A DNA stretch of 64,000 bases from Acholeplasmataceae bacterium UBA6150 (GCA_002423145.1 DIUU01000014.1:62001-126000), one strand, 5' to 3'. Counted from the first letter of the stretch, positions 44,211 through 53,247 are shown. Notes: generated from the letters alone by a model not told the origin. Numbers and translations are program-made.

Positions 44211-44909
44211 TTATAACTCAACTTTCTCCAAAGTCGATTTAATTGGTAAAAATAACATACTTGTAATCAATCCTTTGGCAACATTGAGCAACGCATAGTT
44301 TACCACGATATAGGTGACATATAATTCCCAACTAGATAAATCTACACCAAAGATATTGGACATGCCTGGGTCATTTAACAAGGTAAATACAGTGACATGA
44401 AATTGTGAGAAACCGAAGAATCCGAATAAGGCATCATACGCACTCAAATAAATCGGTGTCAAAATGAAAATATTCAAAGTAATCATAATCACTGTGAGTG
44501 AGATGGTAAGCCCTGCAATGATGGTAATGACTTCTTTGGTGGTCAATGATTTTGGATCCACCACGGCTTCTAAAATCAATGGTTTACGATAAGTCTTAAT
44601 TGCTTTGGATAACCCATAGTAAGTCAGTAGTAAAACCGAACTTGCGATCATCGCAATGGCTTCACCAATCAATTCTGTTGGCATAAATAACTGCCCTTGG
44701 AATGCTTGTCTAAATATGCCTCTAACGAGCACCAGACCGAACGCGCCTTTGTAACCAATAACGACTGCTGCGACCAAAATCGCAAGTTCGCTTACATCCA
44801 GTTTAAGCCACGGTAAACCGAGTGGAATCTCGATTAAACCGAAGACGACTGAAATGGCTGCAAGCGAAGCAATAAAAATGAGTTTCTTAATACTGTAATT
44901 TGTTCTCAT
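44211..44909 (-). CDS. ribU: Riboflavin ECF transporter substrate-binding subunit RibU
   Basis: The 232-residue membrane protein is an S component of an energy-coupling factor transporter. The segment GLPWLKLDVSELAILVAAVVIGYKGAFGLVLVRGIF resembles the riboflavin-binding RibU pattern. Six hydrophobic helices are seen. The FMN riboswitch directly upstream supports riboflavin as substrate. AGGAGG stands before the ATG. No ATPase or T component is in the window. The protein is somewhat longer than some RibU members, with an extra loop of about 20 residues. Confidence 0.92.
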   Translation of the reverse strand: MRTNYSIKKLIFIASLAAISVVFGLIEIPLGLPWLKLDVSELAILVAAVVIGYKGAFGLVLVRGIFRQAFQGQLFMPTELIGEAIAMIASSVLLLTYYGLSKAIKTYRKPLILEAVVDPKSLTTKEVITIIAGLTISLTVIMITLNIFILTPIYLSAYDALFGFFGFSQFHVTVFTLLNDPGMSNIFGVDLSSWELYVTYIVVNYALLNVAKGLITSMLFLPIKSTLEKVEL

Positions 44910-44926
44910 ATTATCCTCCTATGAAC

Positions 44927-44956
44927 AAAAAATGCCGCCACTTCAAGGTGACGGCA
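44927..44956 (-). terminator. FMN riboswitch terminator
   Basis: On the minus strand TGCCGTCAC pairs with GTGGCGGCA-type arm (one mismatch), followed by six T, immediately before the ribU ribosome-binding site. Confidence 0.85.
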
Positions 44957-44980
44957 AAAAACAGGCTAAAAAACCTCTTT

Positions 44981-45090
44981 CTTCTCCCATCCAGACTATA
45001 CTGTCGGTACTGGAATTGCACCAGTTCAACCTAAAAAGGTTCGCGGACTTTACCGCCGATCAAGGAATTTCACCTTGCCCCGAAGTATTA
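44981..45090 (-). promoter_or_regulatory. FMN riboswitch (RFN element)
   Basis: Read on the minus strand the leader has the RFN signature blocks GGGGCAAGGTGAAATTCC, GATCGGCGGT, AGTCCGCGA, TGGTGCAATTCCAG, and GTCTGGATGGGAGAAGA in the right order. Binding of FMN should favour the downstream terminator and switch off ribU. Confidence 0.97.
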
Positions 45091-45100
45091 ACTCAGCTAC

Positions 45101-45129
45101 ATTATAAAAAATTTAACTAAAGATGTCAA
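45101..45129 (-). promoter_or_regulatory. Consensus promoter for ribU
   Basis: TTGACA (45124-45129), a 17-base spacer and TATAAT (45101-45106) on the minus strand. The -35 box abuts the stop codon of the upstream DUF3137 gene. Confidence 0.9.
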
Positions 45130-45954
45130 TCATAATTCACTTGTAAGCGTTTCAATCAATAGCGCAATATCACTGAATTCTCTTTTGATCTCATCGATAT
45201 AACTATAATCAATAGGCTTGAACATTTTTAGGTCAAATGTGTCGATTCCATTTTGGATCGCAATGTATAATTTATTACCGATAAAACCAAATTGGATGTT
45301 TTTGTATTGGTTTTTCAATTCCATCACTTTTTCCATAAAACGCGGTTTAATCAATTTGAATGTCATTACAGCATCTTTCCCAAATAAATCAAATACTTTA
45401 TTGAACTGGACCCATTCCATTTCCATCTTTTCAAAAGCTGTGAAACGATGAAATGCCATTTGGTTATTCACAATGTAAACCGGTGTGGGTAGTGTTTTAT
45501 CAAATTCGATTTCATAAAAACGGCCACGGAACACGGTAACCACAGTTGTCGATTTTCCATTACTTCTCACATCCTGAAGATGTAAATCAGCACAACGGAA
45601 TCGACGATTAAGTAATGTCCCTTCCATCAAGTCTTCACTGGCAAATCGATCTTCTTTTTTTAACACCAAGGTGCTATAAACTTCTTCTGGTAAAAAGCCC
45701 TTTTGAGGATGAAATTGTGTTGTTGGATACATGTTTTCTATGGTTTTTTTAACGTATTCTAATTTGTATTCGATGGATAATTTTTTAAATTGATTGGACA
45801 CGATCATCGTCATTATTCCACCACCCAAAAAAAGGACTCCGCCTATCAATGGATTGGCAATGAATAATATAAACCCGATGGCTAATAGGACATAACCAAA
45901 TACAATGAATCCTTCATAATATTTTTTTTTGTGTTCAAAATGGTCATTATTCAT
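45130..45954 (-). CDS. DUF3137 family membrane protein
   Basis: The 274-residue protein has two close N-terminal membrane helices (about residues 17-53) and a soluble domain that matches DUF3137. Recognisable parts are the EDLMEGTLLNRRFRCADLHL and TVFRGRFYEIEF segments. The function is unknown; in other bacteria DUF3137 genes often neighbour lemA. It is a diverged tandem copy of the following entry, sharing the layout EDxxxGxxxxxRFRxADV and the YIVNN segment. AAGGAG stands before the ATG. Confidence 0.78.
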   Translation of the reverse strand: MNNDHFEHKKKYYEGFIVFGYVLLAIGFILFIANPLIGGVLFLGGGIMTMIVSNQFKKLSIEYKLEYVKKTIENMYPTTQFHPQKGFLPEEVYSTLVLKKEDRFASEDLMEGTLLNRRFRCADLHLQDVRSNGKSTTVVTVFRGRFYEIEFDKTLPTPVYIVNNQMAFHRFTAFEKMEMEWVQFNKVFDLFGKDAVMTFKLIKPRFMEKVMELKNQYKNIQFGFIGNKLYIAIQNGIDTFDLKMFKPIDYSYIDEIKREFSDIALLIETLTSEL

Positions 45955-45963
45955 GGGGTCTCC

Positions 45964-46782
45964 TTAATTTTTCATTGCTGTAGTTAAATCCATAATTTCT
46001 TGAATTTCTTTTTCAATGGATTCAACAAAATGCTGATCAATTTTTTTGTGAATGTAAAACTCAAAACTGTTTCTACCTTCGATCGCAACCACCATTGTTT
46101 TGTTAAAAAAAGCAAATGCTACTGAACCATATTTTTTACGAAGACTCAAAATGGTCTCCATGGCTTTTGGTTTTAGTAGTTTAAATGCAGCCTCTGGATT
46201 ATTTGAGTAGACATCCACTTCATTGTTAAAATCGATGTACTCAAAATCGATTCTAGGTAATCCCAATTTAAGTCCAAATTTTTCTGCACCATTATTAACA
46301 ATATACACGGCAGAATTAACCAAAAAGGGTAATTCAATTTCATAATATTTCCCACTGAATCTTGTAATGATTTGTCGACCATTTTTGGATAGTCTTTCAA
46401 ATTGAATCTTGACATCCGCTGTTCTAAAACGGGTGTTTTGAATTTTGCCTTGCAACATATCTTCACTTTTGAAAATATCACCACATTCAATTAACTTTGA
46501 ACCATAAACATCGCCGGGTTCAAATCCTTTGTTCATATCATATTTAATGGTTGAATATTTCGATTCAATGGCTGTCTTTAGGTGTTCACGCTTAAATCCA
46601 TATGCAATTTTATCATAGGCTTCTTGTGTGTAAAAATATACACCAAAACAAGCAACAATCAATAAGATGACCCAAAATTGTTGAAAGAAAAATCCGACAC
46701 AAGATAAAAGAGCGATGCCCATCGCGATTCGACGAATAATTTGAAATAATTTTTGTTTGATAACGAATTGTTCTAATGTCAT
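45964..46782 (-). CDS. DUF3137 family membrane protein, paralogue
   Basis: The 272-residue protein is organised as its neighbour: two membrane helices near residues 20-50, then the DUF3137-like domain with SEDMLQGKIQNTRFRTADV and FSGKYYEIELPFLVNSAVYIVNN. The start at 46782 has AAAGGA upstream; a codon at 46791 is too close to that site. Nine bases separate it from the downstream copy, so both are on one transcript. The promoter is at 46806. lemA is encoded 4 kb away on the other strand. Confidence 0.76.
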   Translation of the reverse strand: MTLEQFVIKQKLFQIIRRIAMGIALLSCVGFFFQQFWVILLIVACFGVYFYTQEAYDKIAYGFKREHLKTAIESKYSTIKYDMNKGFEPGDVYGSKLIECGDIFKSEDMLQGKIQNTRFRTADVKIQFERLSKNGRQIITRFSGKYYEIELPFLVNSAVYIVNNGAEKFGLKLGLPRIDFEYIDFNNEVDVYSNNPEAAFKLLKPKAMETILSLRKKYGSVAFAFFNKTMVVAIEGRNSFEFYIHKKIDQHFVESIEKEIQEIMDLTTAMKN

Positions 46783-46805
46783 AAAAATCATCCTTTACGA
46801 ACCAA

Positions 46806-46814
46806 ATTATAACA
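46806..46814 (-). promoter_or_regulatory. Promoter for the DUF3137 pair
   Basis: TGTTATAAT on the minus strand (-10 at 46806-46811), with TTTATA at a 17-base spacing upstream. Confidence 0.6.
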
Positions 46815-46899
46815 TAGCTCATTTAGTATATAAATAGTTTATTCAAATAATTTTTAAACCTATCTATGAACCTATTTGTGCAATGAGTCACCTGAGGTA

Positions 46900-46914
46900 T
46901 TATGATTTTCATAA
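46900..46914. repeat. Inverted repeat in the DUF3137-gpmI intergenic region
   Basis: TTATGA-TTT-TCATAA, a perfect 6+3+6 palindrome, lies 42 bases upstream of the gpmI -10. It could be an operator. Nothing else is recognised between the two divergent promoters. Confidence 0.3.
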
Positions 46915-46956
46915 ATCGGTAAACACTTTCAATTTTTATTTTACAGTGGTCTAGAG

Positions 46957-46962
46957 TATAAT
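46957..46962 (+). promoter_or_regulatory. -10 element for gpmI
   Basis: TATAAT on the plus strand, 30 bases before the start codon. The -35 is unclear. Confidence 0.55.
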
Positions 46963-46992
46963 AACATTGATAAAAAAGAAATGAGGCATATC

Positions 46993-48528
46993 ATGAGTAC
47001 TAAAAAATTTGTAGGATTAATTATCTTAGACGGGCAAGGTTTGGCCCCAGCAAGTGATTCCAACTCCGTTTGGCTTGCGAAGAAACCGAATTTAGATCAC
47101 ATCCTTGCAACATACCCCAACAGCAAACTTCAAGCATCTGAAGAAGCCGTTGGATTACCTGAAGGTCAAATGGGCAACAGTGAAGTTGGTCATTTAAACT
47201 TAGGTGCAGGTCGTGTCGTGTATCAATCGTTAACCCGTGTCAATGTCGCGATTAAAGATGGTTCCTTTTTCCAAAACCAAGCTTTTATAGATGCGATTGC
47301 ACACACCAAAAAACACAACTCAAAGTTACACATTTTTGGTTTAGCTGGTGATGGCGGTGTTCACTCATCCACCAAACACATCATCGCTTTACTCGAACTA
47401 GCTAAAACCCATGGTGTAGAACACAAAACTTATTACCATGCATTCCTAGATGGTAGAGATACCCCACAAACATCTGGATTGGCCTATGTCAAAGAATTGA
47501 TTGAAGCAGGTGCAAGAATCGCTACTGTCCATGGCCGTTATTATGCGATGGACCGTGACAATAACTGGGACCGTCTACAAAAATCAATCGACACGATGAC
47601 AATTGGTAAAGCGGAAGAAAAAGATTGTCCAATTTGTGGCATTGAAGAATCCTATGCCAATGGTGTTACCGATGAGTTTGTCATTCCGTTCCTTGTCAAT
47701 CGAAAAGGTTTAATTGAAGACAATGACGCGATTATTTTCGCTAACTTCCGTCCGGATCGTGCTATTCGCATTGCTACTGCATTCTCTAATCCTTCCGAAG
47801 TATCTAAATACTACTCAGAAGGTAAAGCTACCTTTGATGCAAGTCACATTCCTAACAATATTTTCTTTGTATCGATGATGCATTATGCTTATACCGTTAA
47901 AGGTCCGATTGCCTTTGAATTGAATGATTTGAAGAACAGTTATGGACAAGTCATTGCAGATGCTGGATTAAATCAAATTAGAGCTGCTGAAACAGAAAAA
48001 TATGCGCATGTAACATTCTTCTTTGATGGTGGTGCAGATTATGAACTTAAAGGTGCAACCCGCATTTTAGTCCCTTCTCCGAAAGTACCAACCTACGACT
48101 TGAAACCTGAAATGAGCGCTTATGAACTCACCGATAAAGTGGTTGAAGCCTTATTAACCAATCAATACGATACGATGGTTTTAAACTTTGCTAACCCTGA
48201 TATGGTTGGTCATACCGGTTCCATTGAAGCAACTACCAAAGCCGTTGAAGCTGTCGATGAATGCTTAGGAAAAGTATTAAAAGCAATCGACCACATTGGT
48301 GGGATTGCAATCGTCCTTGCTGACCATGGTAACGCTGAAAAAATGCGCGATGAATTTGGTAAACCGCATACAGCCCATACGACCAATTTAGTGCCAGTTG
48401 TCGTGACAAAACAAGGATTAAATCTTCGTGATGGTGGTGCGTTATGTGATATCGCTCCAACCATGCTTGATTTACTCGGTGTTGAAAAACCAGCCGAAAT
48501 GACTGGTCAATCGTTAATAATCAAATAA
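46993..48528 (+). CDS. gpmI: 2,3-bisphosphoglycerate-independent phosphoglycerate mutase
   Basis: Interconverts 3- and 2-phosphoglycerate, a manganese enzyme of the alkaline phosphatase fold. The active-site serine is about residue 63 in GQMGNSEVGHLNLGAGRV. Other metal sites are in FLDGRDTPQTSG, RPDRAIRI, NFANPDMVGHTG, LADHGNAEKM and PHTAHTTNLVP. The N-terminal metal site reads LDGQG, where W or F is more common after DG. The start at 46993 has GAGG six bases upstream. Length of 511 residues is normal. Confidence 0.97.
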   Translation: MSTKKFVGLIILDGQGLAPASDSNSVWLAKKPNLDHILATYPNSKLQASEEAVGLPEGQMGNSEVGHLNLGAGRVVYQSLTRVNVAIKDGSFFQNQAFIDAIAHTKKHNSKLHIFGLAGDGGVHSSTKHIIALLELAKTHGVEHKTYYHAFLDGRDTPQTSGLAYVKELIEAGARIATVHGRYYAMDRDNNWDRLQKSIDTMTIGKAEEKDCPICGIEESYANGVTDEFVIPFLVNRKGLIEDNDAIIFANFRPDRAIRIATAFSNPSEVSKYYSEGKATFDASHIPNNIFFVSMMHYAYTVKGPIAFELNDLKNSYGQVIADAGLNQIRAAETEKYAHVTFFFDGGADYELKGATRILVPSPKVPTYDLKPEMSAYELTDKVVEALLTNQYDTMVLNFANPDMVGHTGSIEATTKAVEAVDECLGKVLKAIDHIGGIAIVLADHGNAEKMRDEFGKPHTAHTTNLVPVVVTKQGLNLRDGGALCDIAPTMLDLLGVEKPAEMTGQSLIIK

Positions 48529-48552
48529 AGAGATGGTTCGCCATCTTTTTTG
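48528..48552 (+). terminator. Terminator after gpmI
   Basis: AGATGG, UUCG-type loop TTCG, CCATCT, then T-run, directly after the stop codon. Confidence 0.85.
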
Positions 48553-48615
48553 ATGGATTCTATGTGTAAACGCTTTCTTCTTTTTCGCTTAACAATGTTA
48601 AATGACAATTGACCA

Positions 48616-48624
48616 TGCTATAAT
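48616..48624 (+). promoter_or_regulatory. Extended -10 promoter for the GH13 gene
   Basis: TGCTATAAT on the plus strand (hexamer 48619-48624), 26 bases before the start codon. Confidence 0.6.
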
Positions 48625-48650
48625 GGAGTATGGTAAAGTGAGGATACTAT

Positions 48651-50735
48651 ATGTCAAAACTACTAAAACTACGCGATGCGTTAGTGAACAATAAACCAAA
48701 CTATCCACTCAATTATGCAATACCTGAAATGTTTAATTTGTTTGGACACGAATCGATATCGGTTTTAAACAACGGGGAACACTTGGTGAATCCCTATGAT
48801 TTTTTGGTTGATTTAATCGACCAAGTCTTACTTAAACACTATGAATCCAATGAAGTGGCTTCATTATCCCAATTAAAAGGGACTAAAGTGGCTAAAAAGA
48901 AAATGGGTGGGGATTGGATTTTAAAATCCACTGTCTATTCTATGATGATTCGAACTTCAACCACATGGGACCACGATCGTAATGGTTATGTGGATGAAAA
49001 CAATATCTATCACTTAAAAGAAACGGGTACTTTTCTAAAGACCCTCGCATTACTACCATTATTAGATAAAATGGGTGTCGATGCCATCTATTTACTCCCG
49101 ATTTCTAAATTCTCATTAAAGAATAAAAAAGGTGAGTTAGGTTCACCTTATGGCGTTTCAAACTTCTTTGAATTAGATGGTAGTTTATCCGATCCAATGG
49201 TTGGAAATACCTTATCACTAGATGAACAATTCCAAGCGTTGGTTGAAGCTGCACACACCTTGGGTATGCGTGTGATGATCGATATCATCCCAAGAACCAA
49301 TGCTACCGAAAGTGACCTCATCATTGATCATCCTGAGTGGTTCTATTGGATTAAATCGGCTGATTTAGCGATTTATAATCCACCTTATGTGGATGAAATC
49401 AATGACCGTACTGTTTCCCCTACCATGAAATTCATGCCTACAGTATACAGAAGCAAAAAAGTCATTGAACACATCCGTCGTTTTCAATTCGATCCTAAAA
49501 CCCAAAATAAAGAGTTATGGACCAAATTAAAAAAGGAATATGCTAAAAAAGGCGGTTCAATATTGGAATTGGTAGATAAACATTTCGGCTTAACCATCGC
49601 CCCTGCATTCTCCGATCATATCAACGACATTCAACCCCCTTGGACCGATGTTACCTTCTTCAGAATGTATTTAGACCACCCTATGGATACTGCTAAATAC
49701 CTAGAAGATAAAAACGTGCCACCCTATATTTTATTTGATACCATCAAATCTAATTTGTACCCAGGACATAAACCCAATAAAGAATTATGGGATACCCTAT
49801 CAAACATCATTCCACATTATCAAAAAACGTATGGTATTGATGGTGCAAGAATCGATATGGGCCATGCATTACCTAAAGAACTCGTCAATCAAATCATCAA
49901 AACTGCCCGTGAAATCGACCCTGATTTCGCATTCATCGCTGAAGAACTCAATGTCGATAACGCGAAATTTGCTAGAGGTTTAGGCTATAACATGATCATT
50001 GGTAATGGTTTCTCGATGCAACCGCATATTTGGGAAGGTAAACTCCATCACTTCTATTACAAGAGTGTTGATTTGGATTGTGCTGTGTTTGCGTGTGGTG
50101 AAACACACGATACCCCAAGATTGGCAGCCCGTGATGGGGGTCAAAACCTCTCTAAATTCTTAACTGTCATGAATATGTTTATGCCAAATGGTGTACCGTT
50201 CATCAACTCTGGTCAAGAAGTCTATGAACGTCAACCAATGAATACAGGTATTGATCCTAGACCAAATGAACTATTCATGTTACCATCCGAAGACCCTTTC
50301 TATATGAAGTTGGCATTATTCGACAAATTCGCTCTGCATTATTTAAATCATATGCATAACGACATTCCAGATAATTTAGCGCGTATTAAACCGATTCGAA
50401 AGAAATACCTCAATGTCATTACTGACAAGAAAAACTATTTACCGATTGGCTTCCTAGAAGGCTACAATCCTGTTGGTTTCGCTTACGAAGCAAAAGATGA
50501 AGTATTACTCATTGTGGGCAATGCGAACCCGTTTGACGCTCAACATGTGAAGATTGACTTAAAACCCATCCGCAAACGTTTTGACCTCAATCAAAATGAA
50601 GGCCGAATACTGTATGCAATGCATGAATCCGGATCCAGAATGTTCTATGAGTTTGATGAAAATCAAAACCCATACTTCTTCATGGGTGCTGGTGAAGTTA
50701 AAATTCTTGTTTTACAAAAAAACACATCAAAATAG
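48651..50735 (+). CDS. Glycoside hydrolase family 13 enzyme, cytosolic
   Basis: A 694-residue alpha-amylase-superfamily enzyme. The barrel has DAIYLLPI, GSPYGVSNFFELD and GMRVMIDIIPRTNATESD. The catalytic set is the nucleophile Asp about 402 (DGARIDMGHALP), the acid/base Glu at 431 or 432 (FIAEELN) and Asp about 487 (GETHDTPRLA). No signal peptide is seen, so it acts inside the cell. An N-terminal segment of about 100 residues precedes the barrel. The region RTNATESDLI resembles GlgE-like and other maltosyltransferases, but I cannot name the substrate. A hydrolase or a transferase on alpha-glucans or glycolipid-type sugars is possible. GAGG stands before the ATG. Confidence 0.85.
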   Translation: MSKLLKLRDALVNNKPNYPLNYAIPEMFNLFGHESISVLNNGEHLVNPYDFLVDLIDQVLLKHYESNEVASLSQLKGTKVAKKKMGGDWILKSTVYSMMIRTSTTWDHDRNGYVDENNIYHLKETGTFLKTLALLPLLDKMGVDAIYLLPISKFSLKNKKGELGSPYGVSNFFELDGSLSDPMVGNTLSLDEQFQALVEAAHTLGMRVMIDIIPRTNATESDLIIDHPEWFYWIKSADLAIYNPPYVDEINDRTVSPTMKFMPTVYRSKKVIEHIRRFQFDPKTQNKELWTKLKKEYAKKGGSILELVDKHFGLTIAPAFSDHINDIQPPWTDVTFFRMYLDHPMDTAKYLEDKNVPPYILFDTIKSNLYPGHKPNKELWDTLSNIIPHYQKTYGIDGARIDMGHALPKELVNQIIKTAREIDPDFAFIAEELNVDNAKFARGLGYNMIIGNGFSMQPHIWEGKLHHFYYKSVDLDCAVFACGETHDTPRLAARDGGQNLSKFLTVMNMFMPNGVPFINSGQEVYERQPMNTGIDPRPNELFMLPSEDPFYMKLALFDKFALHYLNHMHNDIPDNLARIKPIRKKYLNVITDKKNYLPIGFLEGYNPVGFAYEAKDEVLLIVGNANPFDAQHVKIDLKPIRKRFDLNQNEGRILYAMHESGSRMFYEFDENQNPYFFMGAGEVKILVLQKNTSK

Positions 50736-50758
50736 CCCGAAAAGGGCTATTTTTTTTA
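50731..50758 (+). terminator. Terminator after the GH13 gene
   Basis: AATAGCCC, loop GAAAA, GGGCTATT, then eight or more T. It overlaps the stop codon. Confidence 0.92.
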
Positions 50759-50815
50759 TTTTTCTCTGCATTTTTAATATTTTTGTAATTTTTATTCAAA
50801 TCGACTTCCAATCAT

Positions 50816-50844
50816 TTGATAATCATAAAAACTCGATGTATAAT
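50816..50844 (+). promoter_or_regulatory. Promoter for lemA
   Basis: TTGATA (50816-50821), a 17-base spacer and TATAAT (50839-50844) on the plus strand. Confidence 0.85.
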
Positions 50845-50880
50845 GAATGAAAATTTGTTATCACTCAGGAGGGATAATTT

Positions 50881-51471
50881 ATGAATTCAAAGGGTTTGGT
50901 TTTAGGATTTGCAGGCATCATCAGTTTACTCATGATCATCACTGGAATCACATTGATGGTAGGTTATAATCGCTTGGTTGAATTGGATGAATCCATCAAT
51001 GGTAAAATGGCCCAAGTCGATAATCGTTTACAAGAAAGAAAAGATAAAATCGATCAATTGGTTGACGTCGTTGAAGCCTATACCACCGTTGAACAATCGA
51101 TATTCACTATGATAACAGACGCACGTGCGGCGTACGCAGCTGCGAAAATCATTGGCGATCCAGATGCTATGGCCGAAGCAGACGCTTTAGAAATACAAGC
51201 AATCAATGCTTTATTGGCTGTCATTGAAGATAACCCTGAAATCAAGTCCGATGCAGTATATATCAGTTTGATGATTGAAATCAGTTCTATGGAATCTGCA
51301 TTGAGTACAGCACGTTTGAGATACAATGAATCTGTAGAAACCTATAATCGTTCAGCAAGACAGTTCCCAAGAATTTTGTTTGTCAGAATGTTTGATTTTG
51401 ATTCCAGCAAAACCTATTGGAAAATCAATGATGGTGCTGGTGAAGTGCCTGACATCAATTTTGGTGATTAA
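50881..51471 (+). CDS. lemA: LemA family protein
   Basis: The 196-residue protein has one N-terminal membrane helix (about residues 6-28). The LemA domain follows, with YNRLVELDESINGKMAQVDNRLQERKDKIDQLVDVVEAY near residue 31. The rest is helical. LemA proteins have a short outside N-terminus and a cytoplasmic or extracellular helical domain; the function is poorly defined. AGGAGG stands 8 bases before the ATG. It is followed after 2 bases by the TPM lipoprotein gene, a known pairing. Confidence 0.92.
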   Translation: MNSKGLVLGFAGIISLLMIITGITLMVGYNRLVELDESINGKMAQVDNRLQERKDKIDQLVDVVEAYTTVEQSIFTMITDARAAYAAAKIIGDPDAMAEADALEIQAINALLAVIEDNPEIKSDAVYISLMIEISSMESALSTARLRYNESVETYNRSARQFPRILFVRMFDFDSSKTYWKINDGAGEVPDINFGD

Positions 51472-51473
51472 GG

Positions 51474-52253
51474 ATGAAACGCCTTTGGAAATGGCTATTC
51501 ATCACAGCTTTCAGTTTGGTTCTCATTTCCTGTAAGCAAAACAAATACCCAGATCCAACGTTTAGATATTATGTAAATGACTACGCAGAGTCACTGATGC
51601 AGTACACAGAAAGACTCATCACAGCTCAAAACCGCTATTTGTATGAAGAATATGGTGATATTCAGATTGTTTATGCAACTTTTTTGGTCAAAGATGCTAG
51701 TGATGTCTCAAAATATGACCGTGTAGAAATATTTGAGCAATGGGCTCCAGGAAATAAAGATACCGATATGGGTTTTCTAGTAATCCTATTTGTCACAGAA
51801 TACGTTGAAGATGGTATCACATATCAAGATATACTTGAAGTTCAGATGGAACCTGGGCTTGGATTAGAAGAATATTTAACAGCAACCGAGATGAATATCA
51901 TGCGTAATGACTATTTACTAGCAAATATCCATTATGGCATCATCGATATGAAGTTAATGCAATTTCAATATGAATTACTAAACTTATTATATTTTGAGGT
52001 TTATGGGGAAGAACCACTCCCTTATGATATGGATGAATTTTTTGATGATTTGATGGACGCGCCATACATTCACGAGAATACGGGAACGACAGACATCATT
52101 GGATTTATCTTATCGTTATTATCACTCAACGGATTGGATATAGGATCTGGTTGGGGTATCGCACTCGTCGTTGTATTGCTTGGTTTTGGTGGTGGATTCA
52201 CATTCATCAAAGTCCGTGGTGGTGGCGGTGGTAGTGGTGGTAGGGGTATCTAA
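51474..52253 (+). CDS. TPM domain lipoprotein with glycine-rich tail
   Basis: The 259-residue protein has a lipoprotein signal (RLWKWLFITAFSLVLISC). A TPM domain follows, with DYAESLMQYTERLITAQNRYLYEEYGDIQIVYATF and DMGFLVILFV. A C-terminal membrane helix and a tail of glycines (GGGGGSGGRG) complete the usual TPM-protein layout. The family often pairs with LemA and has been linked to photosystem repair in plants and to phosphatase activity; the bacterial role is uncertain. It follows lemA after 2 bases, presumably by coupled translation. Confidence 0.88.
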   Translation: MKRLWKWLFITAFSLVLISCKQNKYPDPTFRYYVNDYAESLMQYTERLITAQNRYLYEEYGDIQIVYATFLVKDASDVSKYDRVEIFEQWAPGNKDTDMGFLVILFVTEYVEDGITYQDILEVQMEPGLGLEEYLTATEMNIMRNDYLLANIHYGIIDMKLMQFQYELLNLLYFEVYGEEPLPYDMDEFFDDLMDAPYIHENTGTTDIIGFILSLLSLNGLDIGSGWGIALVVVLLGFGGGFTFIKVRGGGGGSGGRGI

Positions 52254-52258
52254 AGAAA

Positions 52259-52288
52259 TAAGAGTCGTTATAAATAACGGCTCTTTTT
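52259..52288 (+). terminator. Terminator after the lemA-TPM operon
   Basis: AAGAGTCGTTAT pairs with ATAACGGCTCTT (one T-G pair) around a 2-base loop, followed by six T. Confidence 0.85.
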
Positions 52289-52373
52289 TGATGGAAAAAT
52301 ATCACATTTTAAATCTGCATAAAAAATACATATTTGAGTTTAAAATTATGTTTATTTTTTGTATTTTAATTTT

Positions 52374-52390
52374 TACATACTATGTATGTA
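52374..52390. repeat. Palindrome TACATAC-TAT-GTATGTA
   Basis: A perfect 7+3+7 inverted repeat in the region between the TPM gene and the 3' end of pheA. No T-run follows on either strand, so it is not a typical terminator. It shares TACATA..TAT with the padR operator region. Confidence 0.4.
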
Positions 52391-52406
52391 GATAAATTAT
52401 ATAAAT

Positions 52407-53222
52407 TTAGCTATGAAAAACACCTAGTAGACGAATTTTCATCGTATTAGATAGACGTGCTAAGATGTTTTCAATGAACGCAATCTGAGACTCAAGACAT
52501 TCCAATTCAATGAAGAAATGGTAGGTACCAATCTCCCTTTTAGTCGGACGTGACATGATTGAAATCAGATTGATTCCTGCGCTGGAAAAAGCTTCAATGA
52601 TCGATAATAATAGTCCTGGTCGATCGATGGTTGGTGTGAAAACCATCGCCATTTTATAATTCTCAAACCCCTCGTGAATCGTCTTGTCGCTTTGAATAAC
52701 AAAAAAACGGGTTTCGTTTTGAGTTTCATCGGTGACATCTTCGATTTCAAAGGGTGCCATCCCTGGGTGATATATATGGTTTGGTATGATGGTTGCACTC
52801 TTAGGATCATTTAAATAGGATTCATAGGACTGTGTGTTGCTGTCGGTGATGACCAACGGTTTGTCATCCATACTTGAGAGAAATCTTGAACATTGATTCT
52901 TGGTGGCATACTGTACATAGAGTGTTTCAATCTCATTTAATGTGCAGTGACTGATACATGAAAATGAAACATGAAGTCTCAATTCGGATGAAATCCACAA
53001 ATTCGGATAGTCTAACATGTAGTCTAGGTGCTGTTGAACGTACCCCTCAAGCGTGTTTTCAATCGGTATGATACCAATGGTGTCTTTGGATATGGCTTGA
53101 AAAACATCGCCTATTCGCTTTTGATAGACCAGTTCACAAGCGATATTTAAATGCTGTTGATACGCTTTGGCCGCAACCTCAGAATAGGTATTTTTCGGCC
53201 CCAATATAGCAATCTTTTTCAT
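52407..53222 (-). CDS. pheA: Prephenate dehydratase
   Basis: Makes phenylpyruvate from prephenate in phenylalanine synthesis. The 271-residue protein has the N-terminal catalytic domain, with GPKNTYSEVAAKAY, IGIIPIENTLEGYVQQH, and the TRF motif in NETRFFVI. A C-terminal ACT domain follows (DRPGLLLSIIEAFSSAGINLISIMSRPTK), the site of feedback inhibition. No chorismate mutase domain is fused. The gene is alone with its own promoter. It fits with aroK/aroQ. Confidence 0.95.
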   Translation of the reverse strand: MKKIAILGPKNTYSEVAAKAYQQHLNIACELVYQKRIGDVFQAISKDTIGIIPIENTLEGYVQQHLDYMLDYPNLWISSELRLHVSFSCISHCTLNEIETLYVQYATKNQCSRFLSSMDDKPLVITDSNTQSYESYLNDPKSATIIPNHIYHPGMAPFEIEDVTDETQNETRFFVIQSDKTIHEGFENYKMAMVFTPTIDRPGLLLSIIEAFSSAGINLISIMSRPTKREIGTYHFFIELECLESQIAFIENILARLSNTMKIRLLGVFHS

Positions 53223-53247
53223 ACATTACCTCTAAATTTTAAGTTTT

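Noticed and set aside
48210..48464. Minus-strand frames inside gpmI
   Set aside because: The gpmI frame is conserved throughout, and the shadow frames have no start signals or motifs.
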